Part shown: piece by piece, positions 22,493-34,249 of the stretch | Numbering within the stretch: the stretch's first letter is position 1 | How the letters are laid out: every line of letters starts with the position of its first letter | NCBI GenBank assembly: GCA_034401795.1 | Contig: JAVVLW010001380.1 | Span: 1 to 64,000, forward strand | Source of the DNA: Chaetoderma sp. LZ-2023a | Taxonomy: Eukaryota; Mollusca; Caudofoveata; Chaetodermatida; Chaetodermatidae | Direction of reading: 5' to 3' | DNA: 64,000 bases | Notes under the pieces: model-generated | Told to the model about the DNA's origin: nothing | Databases searched by the model: none | The model's input: only the letters and a program-made list of their open reading frames with translations | Made by a program: the position numbers and the translations under genes

Positions 22493-23425
22493 ATCTCTCA
22501 TTGTTGCTCTCACTCATTTTATCACCCATTGTCCATATTCATGCTCATCTTATAACTAGCTGTATCTAGGCAAACACACATAAAACAAGTTATAAATATT
22601 CACAGCGTGTCAAAAACAATTTTTAAAGAACAATTCTAAAAACTTTCTATTATTTACTACATATGCATGTATTTATGCGTTGAAGTTAAACACAGATTAT
22701 TTCCGATTTCATTCTATATACTAAGCTGTAACAGTAATTTAGTCAAATATAATGAAAACCTGATGACTATTTTAAAAACAATCAGACTGAAAGTTACTAT
22801 GCATCAGCAACACCTTTCAGTCAAATCATTTTCAAAATGCCCTGCAAGCTTCATGTGATATTCGCCTGAATTTTGTTATGAGAATTCAGAATGAAAAGCG
22901 TTTATCCGGCTTAAGAATCAATTTCTAGTACAGTGTAGCACAGAAATAACCTAACATGTTTCCAAAACAATAAAATGTCGAATATTTTGACCCCAATTAG
23001 ATTGGAAGACCTTGATGCCCAAGACAGCAATTGTCTTTCAATCGAATTACACACAAAATACCCAAAAGAACATTTCTTACTAACATGTTTCTGTTTAAGT
23101 TTTTTTAGACATGTCTTACTTCTGAACTGCACTGAATATAGGCAATATTATGAAGTTCATGAATGAAAAAATGTCTACAAACATGATATTTCCAACAAGC
23201 TGGGCACTGGCAATTATGCCTCTATTGTGAATGTGGCTATTGTTCTCCATGTGTAAAGCCAGGAACAATCACGCTTGACTGCACATGGTTTCTGCTGTAC
23301 TGACAGGGAGCACTGTATACTGTAGAAAGCATGGATTTTGTGATACATTAAAATTCCACACATTTTTTATATCCATATGAATAATTGATACGCGTTGACT
23401 TATAAACCCGTCACACACTATACAA
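22201..23425. other. ~1.2-kb insertion within the LINE, origin unknown
   Basis: LINE homology is lost at about 22200 and resumes at about 23425. The stretch is AT-rich, with a (CTAT)n microsatellite at 22458-22492 and a family A MITE at about 22760-22848. No terminal repeats or TSD could be fixed, so this may be a composite of several insertions. Confidence 0.5.
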
Positions 23426-23745
23426 GATGTGTAATACATCGCCGCTGTGTGTAAAAGTCACCCAGCAAAGATGGTCCATGTTTGGCCATGTGCTAAGGAT
23501 GCCAGAAGAGACACCAGCAGACAGCCTTCGAATTCGCCATACTCGTAGCCAGCAAATACAAAGCCAGGAGAGGATGTCATTGCATAAATCTGCTAAGCAT
23601 GGTATGAGGTGACATGAAGAAAGCAGGACTCGGTATACTCAAGTCAAGAATGGACATGAGGAAGCTAATGGTTTCAGTTGAGGACAAGACACGCAGGGCA
23701 AAAGCGAAGCAGGACTAATTCCAGCTGTAGGATGTTTGTACTACT
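23426..23745 (+). pseudogene. Decayed LINE reverse transcriptase, part 3 (C-terminus)
   Basis: Reads SPLCVKVTQQRWSMFGHVLR, then MPEETPADSLRI, and after a frame change DMKKAGLGILKSRMDMRKLM and DKTRRAKAKQD. The 'RRW..FGHVLRM....PA' and following segment is the usual C-terminus of this type of LINE ORF2. It closes the element that started at 16080. Confidence 0.8.
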
Positions 23746-23809
23746 ACAGCCGCAGAATACAGTATTCATACATACTATTTAGTTCTTAATGCCTCTATGT
23801 GGGTCACAG

Positions 23810-24370
23810 TGAGTGCCTCACTTATGACTTCCTCACATCCCAATATAGCGAGTGGCTCATGAGTTCCTCGCTTCCTAAGTAGTGAGTGGCTCGTGAGTCT
23901 CTCACTTCCCATGTAGAGAGTGGCTCGTGAGTTCGTCGTTTCCCAAATAGCGAGTGACTCGTGAGTCTCTCACTTCCAAAATAGTGAGTGGCTGGTGAGT
24001 GCCTCGCTTCCCAATAATAGCAAGGTGCTCATGAGTCTCTCGCTTCGCAAATAGCGAGTGACTTGTGGGAGAAGCGAGGAATCACGAGTCTCTCGCTTCA
24101 CAAATAGCAAGTAGAGAGGAACTCTCACTTCTCAAATAGTGAGTGACTCATGAGTCTCTCACTTCACAAACACCGAGTGATTCTTGAGTTCCTCGCTTCC
24201 CAAATAGTGAGTGACTTGTGAGTCTCTCGCTTTCAAAATAGTGAGTGACTCGTGAGTTCCTCATTTCCCAAGTAGAGACTGACTCGTGAGTTCCTCGTTT
24301 CCCATGCTGCGAGTAGCTCGTGAGTCTCTCGCTTCGCAAACACTGAGTGACTCCTGTGTTCCTCGCTTCC
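23810..24370. repeat. Array of ~35-37-bp 'AGCGAGTGACTCGTGAG' units
   Basis: About fifteen imperfect units of the form AGCGAGTGACTCGTGAG followed by TCTCTCGCTTC or TTCCTCGCTTCCC and 'aaat'. Each unit holds complementary CGAGTGACTCG-like blocks, so the array can fold locally. The same motif occurs loosely at 14960-15310. Confidence 0.88.
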
Positions 24371-24389
24371 CAAATAGGATAGGAGCTGT

Positions 24390-24900
24390 TGTCTCGTCCT
24401 TCTGGAATTCTGTCGGGCTCAGGGCGGAAGCGTCAGTCCAGAGAAGGCCTTGGCTCACCTCGACGAGTGCGATCCAGGCTCTGGGATCCTCCCAAACATC
24501 CTTCGCATCTCTCAGCCAGTCTCGGGGCTAGCGATGGCCCTCCCTTAGCTTAGCCACAATAATTTGCTGACTGGAGCGGTCAACCTCCTCCTCCGAGGCG
24601 CTAGTCCAGCTGGGAATTCCCAGCATGGGTGATTGTCTATGCCAGTGACTGAGTGACTCCTCACCGATCTCATTCCTCTTGCTTCCCCTGGGGGGGGGAG
24701 GGGGGCTTGGTGGCCATCGTTGCTCATACAGTCTCGGTTGGTCGGTCTTGGGCCTTAATCCGAGCGGAGGAGAGTAGTGCATGTAGACATCTGTTCTGGC
24801 AGTAGCATGGAAAACGACGGGAGCGGTTGAAGAAGTGCTGCTGACAGACGAGGTCGCGGGTGTGGCAGGACAGTTTCCGGAAACTAAACGAAATCACAGA
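24390..24900 (-). other. GC-richer stretch, possibly gag-like remnant
   Basis: On the minus strand an 84-residue frame (24528-24782) is Pro/Ser-rich and then reads SWTSASEEEVDRSSQQIIVA. After a stop the same frame reads RDWLRDAKDVWEDPRAWIAL. Base composition differs sharply from the AT-rich flanks and resembles the gag region at 34.2-36.4 kb. I do not recognise a domain. It may be gag of another DIRS-like copy. Confidence 0.25.
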
Positions 24901-25270
24901 CTTCTTTTTTCACGAGAGAGTTGATACTTACCTCCCTAATACTCTTTGATATTGCTAAATATCGGCTTTCACTAAATAAAACACTCAGATTACAAAAGTA
25001 AGGTGTCCCTACTGGGCAGGTAGTCAGAAGACAGTCAGGTGGATGCCAGCCCCACCACCGTGCATGCGCCGACTAGTACTTCCTCTGACTAATTTATTGG
25101 CTGACACTATGCAACTTTACAAGAGCCTGAAGACCGAGCCTCAGTGGGGGGGGGGGGGGGGGGGGGGAGGGGGGGAAGAGGCCGGGTCCATATTAGGGAG
25201 GTAAATCTGTGATTTCGTTTATTTCACCTCAAGAGCATACTTACTCCCTAATACTCTTTGATATTGCCAG
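24893..25270. repeat. Direct and inverted repeat cluster plus poly-G at DIRS 3' side
   Basis: The block 'acttac(c)tccctaatactctttgatattgc' occurs at about 24930-24962 and about 25238-25269. The block AAACGAAATCACAGA occurs at 24893 on the plus strand and at about 25219-25205 on the minus strand, and TATTAGGGAGGTAA (about 25191) is inverted relative to TTACTCCCTAATA. A poly-G tract lies at about 25146-25175. This resembles terminal/internal complementary repeats of a DIRS element brought next to the pol gene by a deletion. Confidence 0.55.
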
Positions 25271-27345
25271 AATTTGTCAGCTACTACCTGAATAGATGAA
25301 TCCATTGGATTAATACATCTTTTTGAGCACCATTCCACAAATCTGTTGATTTTATAATTATATGCTCTGGAGGTTGAACCCCCTTCTGGCTTTTGCCATA
25401 AACATGGCTGCTTGCTCAGCAAAAACCTCCTTAATTCTAGATTCCTCGACAACATCCACGCAGTCAATCTGAACATTTCGGGCCGCTCATGTAAGAAGCG
25501 ACCCTTGGCCTGGGAGATTATGTTCAGAATCTCGGGCAGTTGCACTGGATTGTCCACCAGCAGATCCAGGAGATCCATGAACCACGCCCTGCTGGGCCAA
25601 AATGGTGCTATTAGCAGGACCAGGCACGGCTCCTCCCTGATCTTCACCAAAACCGTCGGTAGAAGAATGGTGGGCAAATATGCGTAAGCGTGCATCCCTC
25701 TCCAGCTTATCGCCAGAGCATCTGTATCGATGGCATTTGGATCTGGAATCGGCGAGACATAAGTCATGATTTGAGCAGTTTCCTTTGTGGAGAACAATTC
25801 CATGTTTGGTTTGTCCCAATGCTTGAAGATCCTTTGTAGAACTGGAGGGTTGAGAGACCATTCTGTTGGCAGAATTCTCTGTCTGCGAGACAAAGCATCC
25901 GCCAGAATGTTCAATTGCCCAGGAAGGTTAGCTGCTTTCAAAACAACTGAGTAATTCCTGCACCATTGAATCAAGTGCCACACCTTCATACACAGTGTGG
26001 GTGACCTGGTCCCGCCTTGGCAATTTATGTATGATACTACTGTCGAATTGTCCGACCGTATCAATATCACCTTGCCCCTGACTTCTGGAAGAAACTTTTA
26101 CAATGCCAGTTCCACTGCCATCATTTCCAACAGATTGATATGCAGCTGACTCTCTTGGACAGTCCATGTGTCCGAAACCTGGTGTTCTCACAGGCAGGCC
26201 CCCACCCCTCCAGTGATGCGTCCGTGTACACGGACAGCTGGGGGTGGGTAGGTGAAGCGAAACTCCTACTAGGAGATTCTGAAGCTCCTTCCACCATACA
26301 AGATGCGACATTATTGGCTCCAAAACTGGTACCAGCTTTGACAGGCATTCTGTTCTCTGCTTCCACAGAGACATCAGATACAACCGGATAGGTCTTCGCA
26401 TTAGAGCAGCGTACGGGATTACCTGCTCCATGGAGACCATCATGCCCAGCATCTGAAGAAATCGCCTCGCCTGAATGTGGTTTCCCAATCGAACTCTTGA
26501 GGATGGCTAACAGAGACACCACTCTGGGCTCTGACGGGTAAACCCTGCCTTCCTAGAGATCGAATCGCATCCCCAAATAAACGAAGTGTTGAGTTGGCAT
26601 CAACTCAGATTTCTCCCTGTTGACTATCCAGCCTAGATCTGAAAGTAACGTCAGAGTCAGAGCAGTATCCACTCCTAACCTAGCTGGCGTGTCCGCCTTG
26701 ATAAGCCAATCGTCTATGTAGGTGTGAAGCGCCACATTCTCTCTTCTGAGAAAGGCTGTCTCCGCTAGGACCACTCTGGTGAAAACCCTTGGGGCTGTCG
26801 ACCGGCTGAATGGGAGGACTACAAACTCCCATACCTGGTTCTGAAACGTGAATCTCAGAAACCTGTGACAACCCCTGTTCATTGGAATGTGGATATATGC
26901 ATCTTTCAGATCAATTGACACACACCACATACCTTTCCTCAATCCTGCCATTACCGATCTCAGAGTTTCCATCTGAAACCGAGGCGTATGGATAAACCAA
27001 TTCAGGCCTGAGATTGAGTACGGGTCTCCACCCTCGCTGTGCTCTTGGGGACAAGGAACATGTTTGAATAGAACACTGGAGTGCGCTGGTTTGCTGGTTT
27101 TATTGCTCCCTTCTCAAGCAAACCTGACACTTCGTGTTGAATGGTTTCTAATTTATCTGTCTCCCTTCGAACGGGAGTCCAGACAGGTGCCAGACAGATT
27201 TTGTGGCGGGAAATCCCACCACTCTGGCATTTACCCCTGGCATATCCATCCCAGGACCAGACTGTCTGACGTCACACCTCGCCAAGCCTCGACGAAACGC
27301 ATGAGTTTTGTAACACAACAAAAATACTAAGCCACTCAATTCACT
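25219..27345 (-). pseudogene. DIRS-type pol: RT, RNase H and start of recombinase
   Basis: Order along the minus strand: RT N-terminus (about 27345-27000; LETIQHEVSGLLEKGAIKPA), then RT palm (26972-26553; SIDLKDAYIHIP and active site YIDDW). Next come a connection and RNase H (about 26520-25890; VYTDASLEGWG, then RSDNSTVVSYINCQGGTRSP) and ADALSRRQRILPTEWSL. Then VSPIPDP..IDTDALAISW and APFWPSRAW, and finally the start of a tyrosine-recombinase domain (YNYKINRFVEWC, about 25380-25255). This domain order is specific to DIRS retrotransposons. At least four frame changes or stops make it non-functional. The recombinase is cut off after about 40 residues at a repeat cluster. The matching gag lies at 34.2-36.4 kb beyond an inner insertion. 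Confidence 0.9.
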
Positions 27346-27606
27346 GTTTGCTAAAAGTCACCTGACTTAGATATCTCAGAAAATTTTAACCTATTCATTC
27401 CCATGGTGTAGGTTCCCTTGAAACAAGTTTAGCAGAGATACATCCCTCCATTGGGTAGTCTTGATAGTATCTCTTTAACTCTAAAGCAGTCATTGCTCTA
27501 GGGAACCGGTTCCTCTATTCCTATAGAGAACATATAAACGAGTCTGCGAGCATGCGCACTTATGCTACTATGCATGCGACCGAGTCCAAGCCGTCATTAA
27601 TTAATT
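27332..27606 (+). repeat. Left inverted terminal repeat of inner element
   Basis: A 275-bp arm starting CCACTCAATTCACTGTTTGC and ending near GCCGTCATTAATTAATT. It matches 33698-33972 in reverse complement at 274 of 275 positions. Confidence 0.95.
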
Positions 27607-27884
27607 TTCTGTATTACGGGAAACACCTAACTTTTATCTCAACAAATCCTATTCATTCCATAATCTTGTGGAGCTACATCCACATTTGCTTTTCAGGAAT
27701 ACCACAGTACAAGTGGTCTTTGTTGAATAAGTCATAGTACTTATGTAAAATGGTTATAATTTACGTGAATATGAGCAGAAAGTTCGTTGTGACCAAGTTG
27801 AAAGAAAATGGCGCCAGCTTCACATTACAAGCCAGGTGAAGTCAATAACTCTGATCCTATTTTAGCCACGAGGTTCCGTTCCTA

Positions 27885-28128
27885 CGAAAGGTATACTATA
27901 TACCGGTTTGGAACATCTCCTACGAAAGGTATCCTACATAACATATGTAACATACTGGTTGGGAAGTTAGTGGATCAATTAAGAGTTTTGACTAGGTACG
28001 TATTTCCGAGCGTCATTCTTTCCTACATAAGGTATACTACATACCGGTTTGGATCGAATCCTACATAAGGTATCCTACATAACTATGTAATATACCGGTT
28101 GGGAAGTTATTGGATCTATTAAGAATGT
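27885..28128. repeat. ~110-bp direct repeat pair
   Basis: 27885-27995 and 28020-28128 both run through 'ggtatacta(t/c)ataccggttt', 'aaggtatcctacataac', and 'ggttgggaagtta(g/t)tggat'. They lie just inside the left inverted repeat, so they may be part of the element's 5' control region. Confidence 0.8.
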
Positions 28129-31100
28129 GACAGTGGTGCAAACAGGCGTGGTGGACCGGATGAACACCACAAGGATACACCACGATCATCCCCTGAAGAA
28201 AAGCGAGTGGTCCTTCTAAGGACCGTTACTAACCAACTAACATGAAACTCGCAATTACTTCATGATGATCAGTCAGTCATGTCAGTCGTATTACAATAAA
28301 GACGAGACCATCGTATTAATTCGCGATTCGGTGTTCGCTTTCAATTGGCGGCGTTTTTGCAGGCTAATTTAACATTACTAGCAATGGGCCATGAAACCTT
28401 TTTACCTTTTATTTAATATCTTATAAAAATTACTCGAGATTTTATGTTTTCTAATACCTGGCGGGGTTAGTCGACGCAAGTATTTTTTATGGCCGTAGTT
28501 TCATGAAAAATGTAAACATTGCGTTGCTATGGGATATCCTCTTTAGTGTGTCGTAAATTGGCAAATGTTGGACGATCTCGGAATGCCCGGATGTTCAAAA
28601 TTACGATACTGAATTGAATCCTCGTAATCACATAACCCGCTTTTGTTAGATAGGCTATTAAGCCTGTGCCAGATTATCAGGTTCACTTGATTTGTAAATC
28701 TAGCGAGAAACTTGCGTTCACTTGATTTCTAAATCTAGCGTTAAAACTTATTATATATATTACTGGTTATATTGTAATGTGAACCTAAAATGATCTAAAA
28801 CGTAATGCGATGTTCTAGAAAAATTGCATGAACGGCCGATAATTAAACTGGGTAGCCAGCGTCTATTGTTAGCGAGCCGGACAGTGGCAAAGTAAATCTC
28901 CGTTTGGAGGCGCTGACGAGAAGCGTAGATCTCATTGCCGAATTTCCGATTCCAGGATATCTATATCTGAGTACTCGCTTAAGCTACTTCATTAAAATTT
29001 GCTTTAACCTAATCTGGTCAGATAATATCACGTGATTTATATATCATGTGATTATCACGTGATTCTGATTTATATATTATAAAGACGACATTTATGTCAA
29101 GTTAGGATTAATTTTGATGGAAAAAACAATCTTTATTAAAGGATACGCAATATTTAGGCTGCTCAATTTAATAATTTCACTTCTGCGAATGATGTTTTGA
29201 GGTATACATTAAGCATAGCCGCGAGGTGACAAGATTTGTGAAGGGTTTTTTCGTGGTATCTTCAGACATTAAGATGTTTAAAAATTCAGAGGAAAATAAG
29301 TTTTATCCTTGTATATAGTGCTCGCAAATTTTTTTTAGAACATGTAAATTGAGCATAAATGTGCGACCTATTTATGGATTTTTAAGTAAATACGCCACTC
29401 CCATATTTGCTGGTACTCATTCAGAGTCAACTTATTTCAGTTGCAACTTATGACTAATAACTTTGAGAGTTAAATGGTTAATATTTTGATAGTAAACGCT
29501 ACAAACTTTGATGACCAAGTTTTACTATATCAGAGATGTGTGTTGATCTCAGTGTTTTAGTAGCAAGCATAGCCTTTGGATCAGGAAAGTTCTTGACTAT
29601 CAGCCACTTTTATTAGCCCTAAGATGGGTTTTTTCCCTACTTAATGTATAATCTAATCTCTCATCATTTTGTAAATTCTTTCTGCGGGTACTTAACTTGG
29701 GTGAAATTGGATATATAGAGCACGTACCCAGGCTATGAGGGATCATTCTATCGGCTCTCAATCGATTAATTGTTATAGTCAAATATAACATTCTGCTTGC
29801 AAATGGACTATTACTCGTGGAAATCATCTGAAAGTCTAGAAGAGGGGGAGAACTAACCTATTTAGAAAAATTTTCTCTCTAAGGGGTGTGTAAACTGTGA
29901 AATGTTGGTCTGAACATGTTGTTTCCACACCATCTCTTAAAACATTCGAAAATGGTTTAGGTAGGCTTTGGCATAGTCAAGCCAATGTATGACTACACCA
30001 TACACGCAACCCATGACTAGAAGTGACGGCACAGGCATGGAGATAAATGAAGAAGAGATGACCATGAGGCCTAATTGTCCTGTGCTCAGTATTATTACCT
30101 AGATTATAACTCAATTTTTATGGCATAGCAACTGATTATAATTAAACTTCTGGTTTAGGTATGCCAAATCAAATCACTTCTGGTGTTTTGCTGGTATTGT
30201 TTGTTTCTAAATCACTTGACAGTTTAAATGCCCTATTTCAGGGGCTCTTATTTTGGATTCTTTAATTCTTTATTAGTTGCTCTTAGTGCAATGGCTGAAC
30301 CATCCAATTATCCTCATCCTTCGAAACCTTGTGTACACCCAACTCTTCGCATTTATCTTCTAGGAATAATTTAATTTTTTCTTATGATCCTAGCAGTGCT
30401 TTTGTCGTTTTGATTTCACTAGATTTCGTTTTGCTCCTGAATCTTCTCATGTATTACACTCTAACTATCAGCCTCCATCTTTCGACTAATATCAATGTGC
30501 AAATAAGTGCGTCAGACTTTATTATTTTAATTGTGAATAGTGGTTTGCTATCTTTTAGTATCATATCTGGCCTGATTTATTTTTAACATAGTTTTTCAGT
30601 CTTTCTTTTCTGTCAGTAGGATCCCTCGCCATGATGAAGCATATCTATGGGTGAATGTAAGCTTGTCACAATAACAAAATCTTTTTTGTCTTATCAAGAT
30701 TTACACCGCTCCTTTCTCGAGTTCAGTAGAAATTTTGATCTTTTTATTTGTCTAGGGATATATCTATTTCTATTATTGTCATATGGAGAGGTCTTCTCAG
30801 CCTTATCTATTCAAGCCTATTTTTTATTCTTCTAAATTCTAAATTTCCCAGGCATTATTAAATAAATTCCTCAAGGGGGCCTAACCAAGATGATTGGATT
30901 ATTGCCTTTGCATGGATTGTGGAATATGGTTTTTTCCTTTCACCCTTCTGTGTAGTTTCAGTCCTTTGTCCTTATCCATCATTGATCTGGTCACAGGTTT
31001 GATGGACTTCTTTCCTGTTTAATCATCTGATAAAGATATTAACAATTGGGCTCATATCATACTAGCTTTGTTTTAAAATTAGATTTGTAAAATAAGATTC

Positions 31101-31840
31101 TGCAGGTTTATTCTGGTCCTAGCTGTCATGCTTAAGCGCTTCTATATAATCTCTACTCTATCAGGGGTGGGATGGGTATAGCTAGCCTCATGCATGTCTT
31201 AGGTAGCAGATTTCCTACATATAAGGTACAATCAATGTAGTCATTGAATCCCCCTTTTTTCTATCAAACCATGTTGGTCTCCTTTGAGATTAGTCCTGCT
31301 TCTGTTCCTGATCAATAATTTTCTGCTCTTTTCAAGTAGGATACAGTGGAGGAATGGCAGAATCCAGACTTTAAGGGTTATGAGGTGCAGGCAGATCATC
31401 TTTTATAGGGTCTCGGCTCTTATCTTCAACTCATATATTTATCCTTTTCTGACAACTTCCAAAAAATTTACACTTCATGATTTAATACTAATTCTGTTGT
31501 ATATTTTGGAATTATTTTGTCTGGAACCCATGGCTGCTTTGATACTGTTTGAGACAAAAATTACTTAGTCAATCGTTTTATATTCAACTCTTTTCCTACT
31601 ATGTTGTCTCAGAAATGGAGTTCATCGATGAAAGGAATAATATGGACATGGAGTCATTTTGCCTAGTCATCACTGGTCTAGTCAAGGATAAGGGACAGTG
31701 TTTTCTGATATTTCTATATATACAGAATTTGTCCTAACTGGATCTGGGTTCTTTTAATTACATCATAGCCAGTCTGGGATTCCTCTGGCTTGGAAGGTTG
31801 CTTAATTGTGTTAAAATTTGGGCCGAATGGAGTCAGTTTT
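28129..31840. other. Interior of inner element, unassigned
   Basis: AT-rich and, from about 30100, strongly T-rich on the plus strand, with no long open frame. By position it should hold gag and the RT of the decayed DIRS element, but I could not read convincing motifs. It contains the short inverted repeat GGTCCTTCTAAGGACC at 28209-28224. Confidence 0.4.
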
Positions 31841-33240
31841 GTGTACGAAGGTCAAGTCTGGTAATTCAGAATTTTGTCCCTCACCACGACTGCATACACT
31901 GCATTTTCATTCGTTGGGTGTCATCGGTACCAATTCACCAGTTTATCCATCTGCAGGTCCAGTTTGATGTCTTGTTCTTACGTGTTTGGGGGAGGGGATC
32001 TCGTTCTTGTGTCTATGGAATCAGATAAAGTAGTCTTACTACTCTCTTCCTTTTCAGGAACTATAACAGGAACTAATACTCTAGTATTCCTCTTCAATAC
32101 TCAGGAATATTGGAGAATGAAGAGATATTGTCTCTTTCACAAGCACCTATCTGCTCATGCAGTCATTTCTATAGTAGTGACCTTCATCAACAAGCAGGGC
32201 AGTTGAGGTTATCATATTTTGTCTGGAGTCTTGGTCTTCCTCCTGCGGTGGAGATGTCAGCAAAACTTTCAGCAGCTCACATTCCAGGTAGAATGATTTT
32301 CCTTGTAGCTCATTTATTACATCCCATTAAGTTTCTACTCAGTATAGTGTCCAGATTTGATGTTCATATTCTTCCTCCAGGCTAGGCTCTGGCGGTAGAT
32401 GCTCTGGCCCAGTCATAGACTTCACATTTTTTTTAATTATCTTCAATTTAACTTTCTAGTGCCAATTGTATTTAAGAACTTTTGTCAGCGGTTTCTAGTA
32501 CAATTGTCTTTAAGAACTTTTGTCAGCAGAATGTATTATCCCTTTAATCACTCCTGCTTGGCCCAATGAGAGTTATTCAGTGGATCTCGTAGTCCTCTTT
32601 GTGGAAATCCAAAGCGTCTTACCAATTTTGCTGATTTTCTATCTCGTTTAACAGCAGCTTTCAGTTCATCATTCCACAAATCTTCAATATGTATATATGG
32701 TATTTTCCAAGAGACCTGTTTTTCAGAAATTGATTTTTTGTCTGAACTTTAGTATTCTTAATCAATTCAAACTATCTGTTACAGGAGAATTTACCAGAGT
32801 ATATTTAAGGTTTTCAAATGGTTGTTAGAACAGCACATTATCTCGCCCGATTCTGCATCCCATCATCAAGTCATAGATTCATGGCATATTTTTTGATGAT
32901 TTAAATCCCTGTATGCTGGGGTGGTGTTATCGTTTTCACTAGCATCTATCCTTCTTTGTTTTCTAGAAGCCGGTTTGAGAGTTATTAAGTATTTACATCA
33001 TTTATCCATGGTACCGGTATTTTTAGGGTATAGCACAAAGGCAAATACCTATAATAAATTCCTCTATTAATTCATTCTTGGGTCCATCTGTTTAATTGTA
33101 TAACTCTGAAATCATTCTTTTTGTACTAGCGGCCGCGTTTGTTAGATGGCATTTTGATATTCATATTCTTTTTGGGAATGATCTTTTCTAGGTGGTAGGA
33201 GAGCTGGCCTCATTCTTTGCCCTTGAAGAGATCTTATATA
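31841..33240 (+). pseudogene. Decayed DIRS pol (RNase H to recombinase), plus strand
   Basis: Short islands in shifting frames match the DIRS RNase H and downstream region: VVTFINKQG near 32175, SAAHIPGRM near 32275, ALAVDALAQS near 32385-32415, FKNFCQQNVLSL near 32505-32545. Further weak matches to the recombinase start and body lie at about 32790-33220. Stops and shifts are very frequent, far more than in the outer DIRS copy. The order along the plus strand is right for a DIRS pol gene, so the inner element is DIRS-derived and opposite in orientation to the outer one. Confidence 0.7.
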
Positions 33241-33310
33241 TATAAAACCTAATTAATTGTTTTCAATCCTTTCCGAAAACTATGCCCAATTTAAAATATC
33301 TTTTTGAAAC

Positions 33311-33572
33311 ACCGTTCAGGTTACTTATGAAAATTTGTTTAGTAAGCGCGCATCTCATCAACTGGATTACAGACACCATTAATCGACACTAGAATGTACC
33401 TCCAGGAGACACTCAGTAAGTGTTAAGGCACACGATGTTCGTGGTATGGCCTTCTCCTTCGCATTCTATGCAGATCTACCGTTCAGATTACTTATGCGAA
33501 TTTGTTTAGTAAGCGCGCATCTCATCAACTGGATTACAGACACCATTAATTGACACTAGAATGTATCTCCAG
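33311..33572. repeat. 95-bp direct repeat pair near 3' end of inner element
   Basis: 33311-33405 and 33478-33572 are direct copies with about 5-6 differences, both starting ACCGTTCAG and ending CTCCAG. They are separated by 72 bp. The second runs directly into the internal complementary copy at 33573. Confidence 0.92.
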
Positions 33573-33641
33573 CGACCCAGACGTATATATACTGGTCTGG
33601 CGTTTTGTTAGCTTACTAAAATACTTACCACTCAATTCACT
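33573..33641 (+). repeat. Internal complementary region (69 bp)
   Basis: A perfect reverse complement of 33959-34027, beginning CGACCCAGACGTATATATAC and ending ACTCAATTCACT. It contains a TATATATA block inside CCAGACGTATATATACTGG, possibly promoter-like. In DIRS elements such a copy is thought to template end joining of a circular intermediate; that role is inferred here. Confidence 0.85.
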
Positions 33642-33697
33642 GGGGCCCACCTCAGCCACCCCGCATCGTTAAATTGCAAATCATTAAAAATTTGTGG

Positions 33698-34027
33698 AAT
33701 TAATTAATGACGGCTTGGACTCGGTCGCATGCATAGTAGCATAAGTGCGCATGCTCACAGACTCGTTTATATGTTCTCTATAGGAATAGAGGAACCGGTT
33801 CCCTAGAGCAATGACTGCTTTAGAGTTAAAGAGATACTATCAAGACTACCCAATGGAGGGATGTATCTCTGCTAAACTTGTTTCAAGGGAACCTACACCA
33901 TGGGAATGAATAGGTTAAAATTTTCTGAGATATCTAAGTCAGGTGACTTTTAGCAAACAGTGAATTGAGTGGTAAGTATTTTAGTAAGCTAACAAAACGC
34001 CAGACCAGTATATATACGTCTGGGTCG
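33698..34027 (-). repeat. Right inverted terminal repeat of inner element
   Basis: 33698-33972 mirrors the left arm, and 33973-34027 is an extension seen only here and in the internal copy at 33573-33641. Similarity to the internal copy stops sharply after 34027, which marks the likely right end of the element. Confidence 0.9.
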
Positions 34028-34103
34028 TTTTCCACCGACTATAGGCGCATTGACGCCTAATGCGGGTGTCTAGCTCGCGATCCGCTTCCCCCCACCCTAC
34101 TCT

Positions 34104-34106
<3 letters not shown>

Positions 34107-34149
<43 letters not shown>

Positions 34150-34166
34150 GAGAGAGAGAGCGAGAA
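34107..34166. repeat. (GA)n microsatellite
   Basis: An almost pure GAGA tract of about 55 bp between the inner element and the gag region. Confidence 0.95.
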
Positions 34167-34249
34167 CTATTTTGGTCTTGGCTTTACTGGTCTAACTGGC
34201 ACTGCTGTTCCTGCCACACAGGCGCGGTCCAGACAGATACGAAGGTAGC

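Larger units (their letters stand above)
27332..34027 (+). mobile_element. Inner DIRS-like element with 275-bp inverted repeats
   Basis: The arms 27332-27606 and 33698-33972 are reverse complements over 275 bp with one mismatch (near 27547/33757). The right arm extends to 34027. Its outer 69 bp (33959-34027) is perfectly repeated in inverse orientation at 33573-33641, just inside the right arm. DIRS elements carry inverted terminal repeats plus an internal complementary region next to the 3' repeat, which is this layout. A decayed plus-strand DIRS pol lies inside. It separates gag from pol of the outer DIRS element. The exact left end is uncertain because similarity fades around 27305-27331. 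Confidence 0.78.

Noticed and set aside
28209..28224. GGTCCTTCTAAGGACC fits the histone mRNA 3' stem-loop consensus
   Set aside because: No histone coding sequence lies upstream on either strand and no clear downstream purine-rich element is present. A 16-base match can occur by chance.
30647..30835. Small membrane-protein-like open frame
   Set aside because: 62 codons in T-rich decayed element DNA with no start context or homology.
30329..32385. Several plus-strand open frames rich in hydrophobic residues
   Set aside because: T-rich composition gives Leu/Phe/Ile-rich translations. Islands of DIRS pol homology cross these frames, so they are decayed transposon DNA, not membrane proteins.
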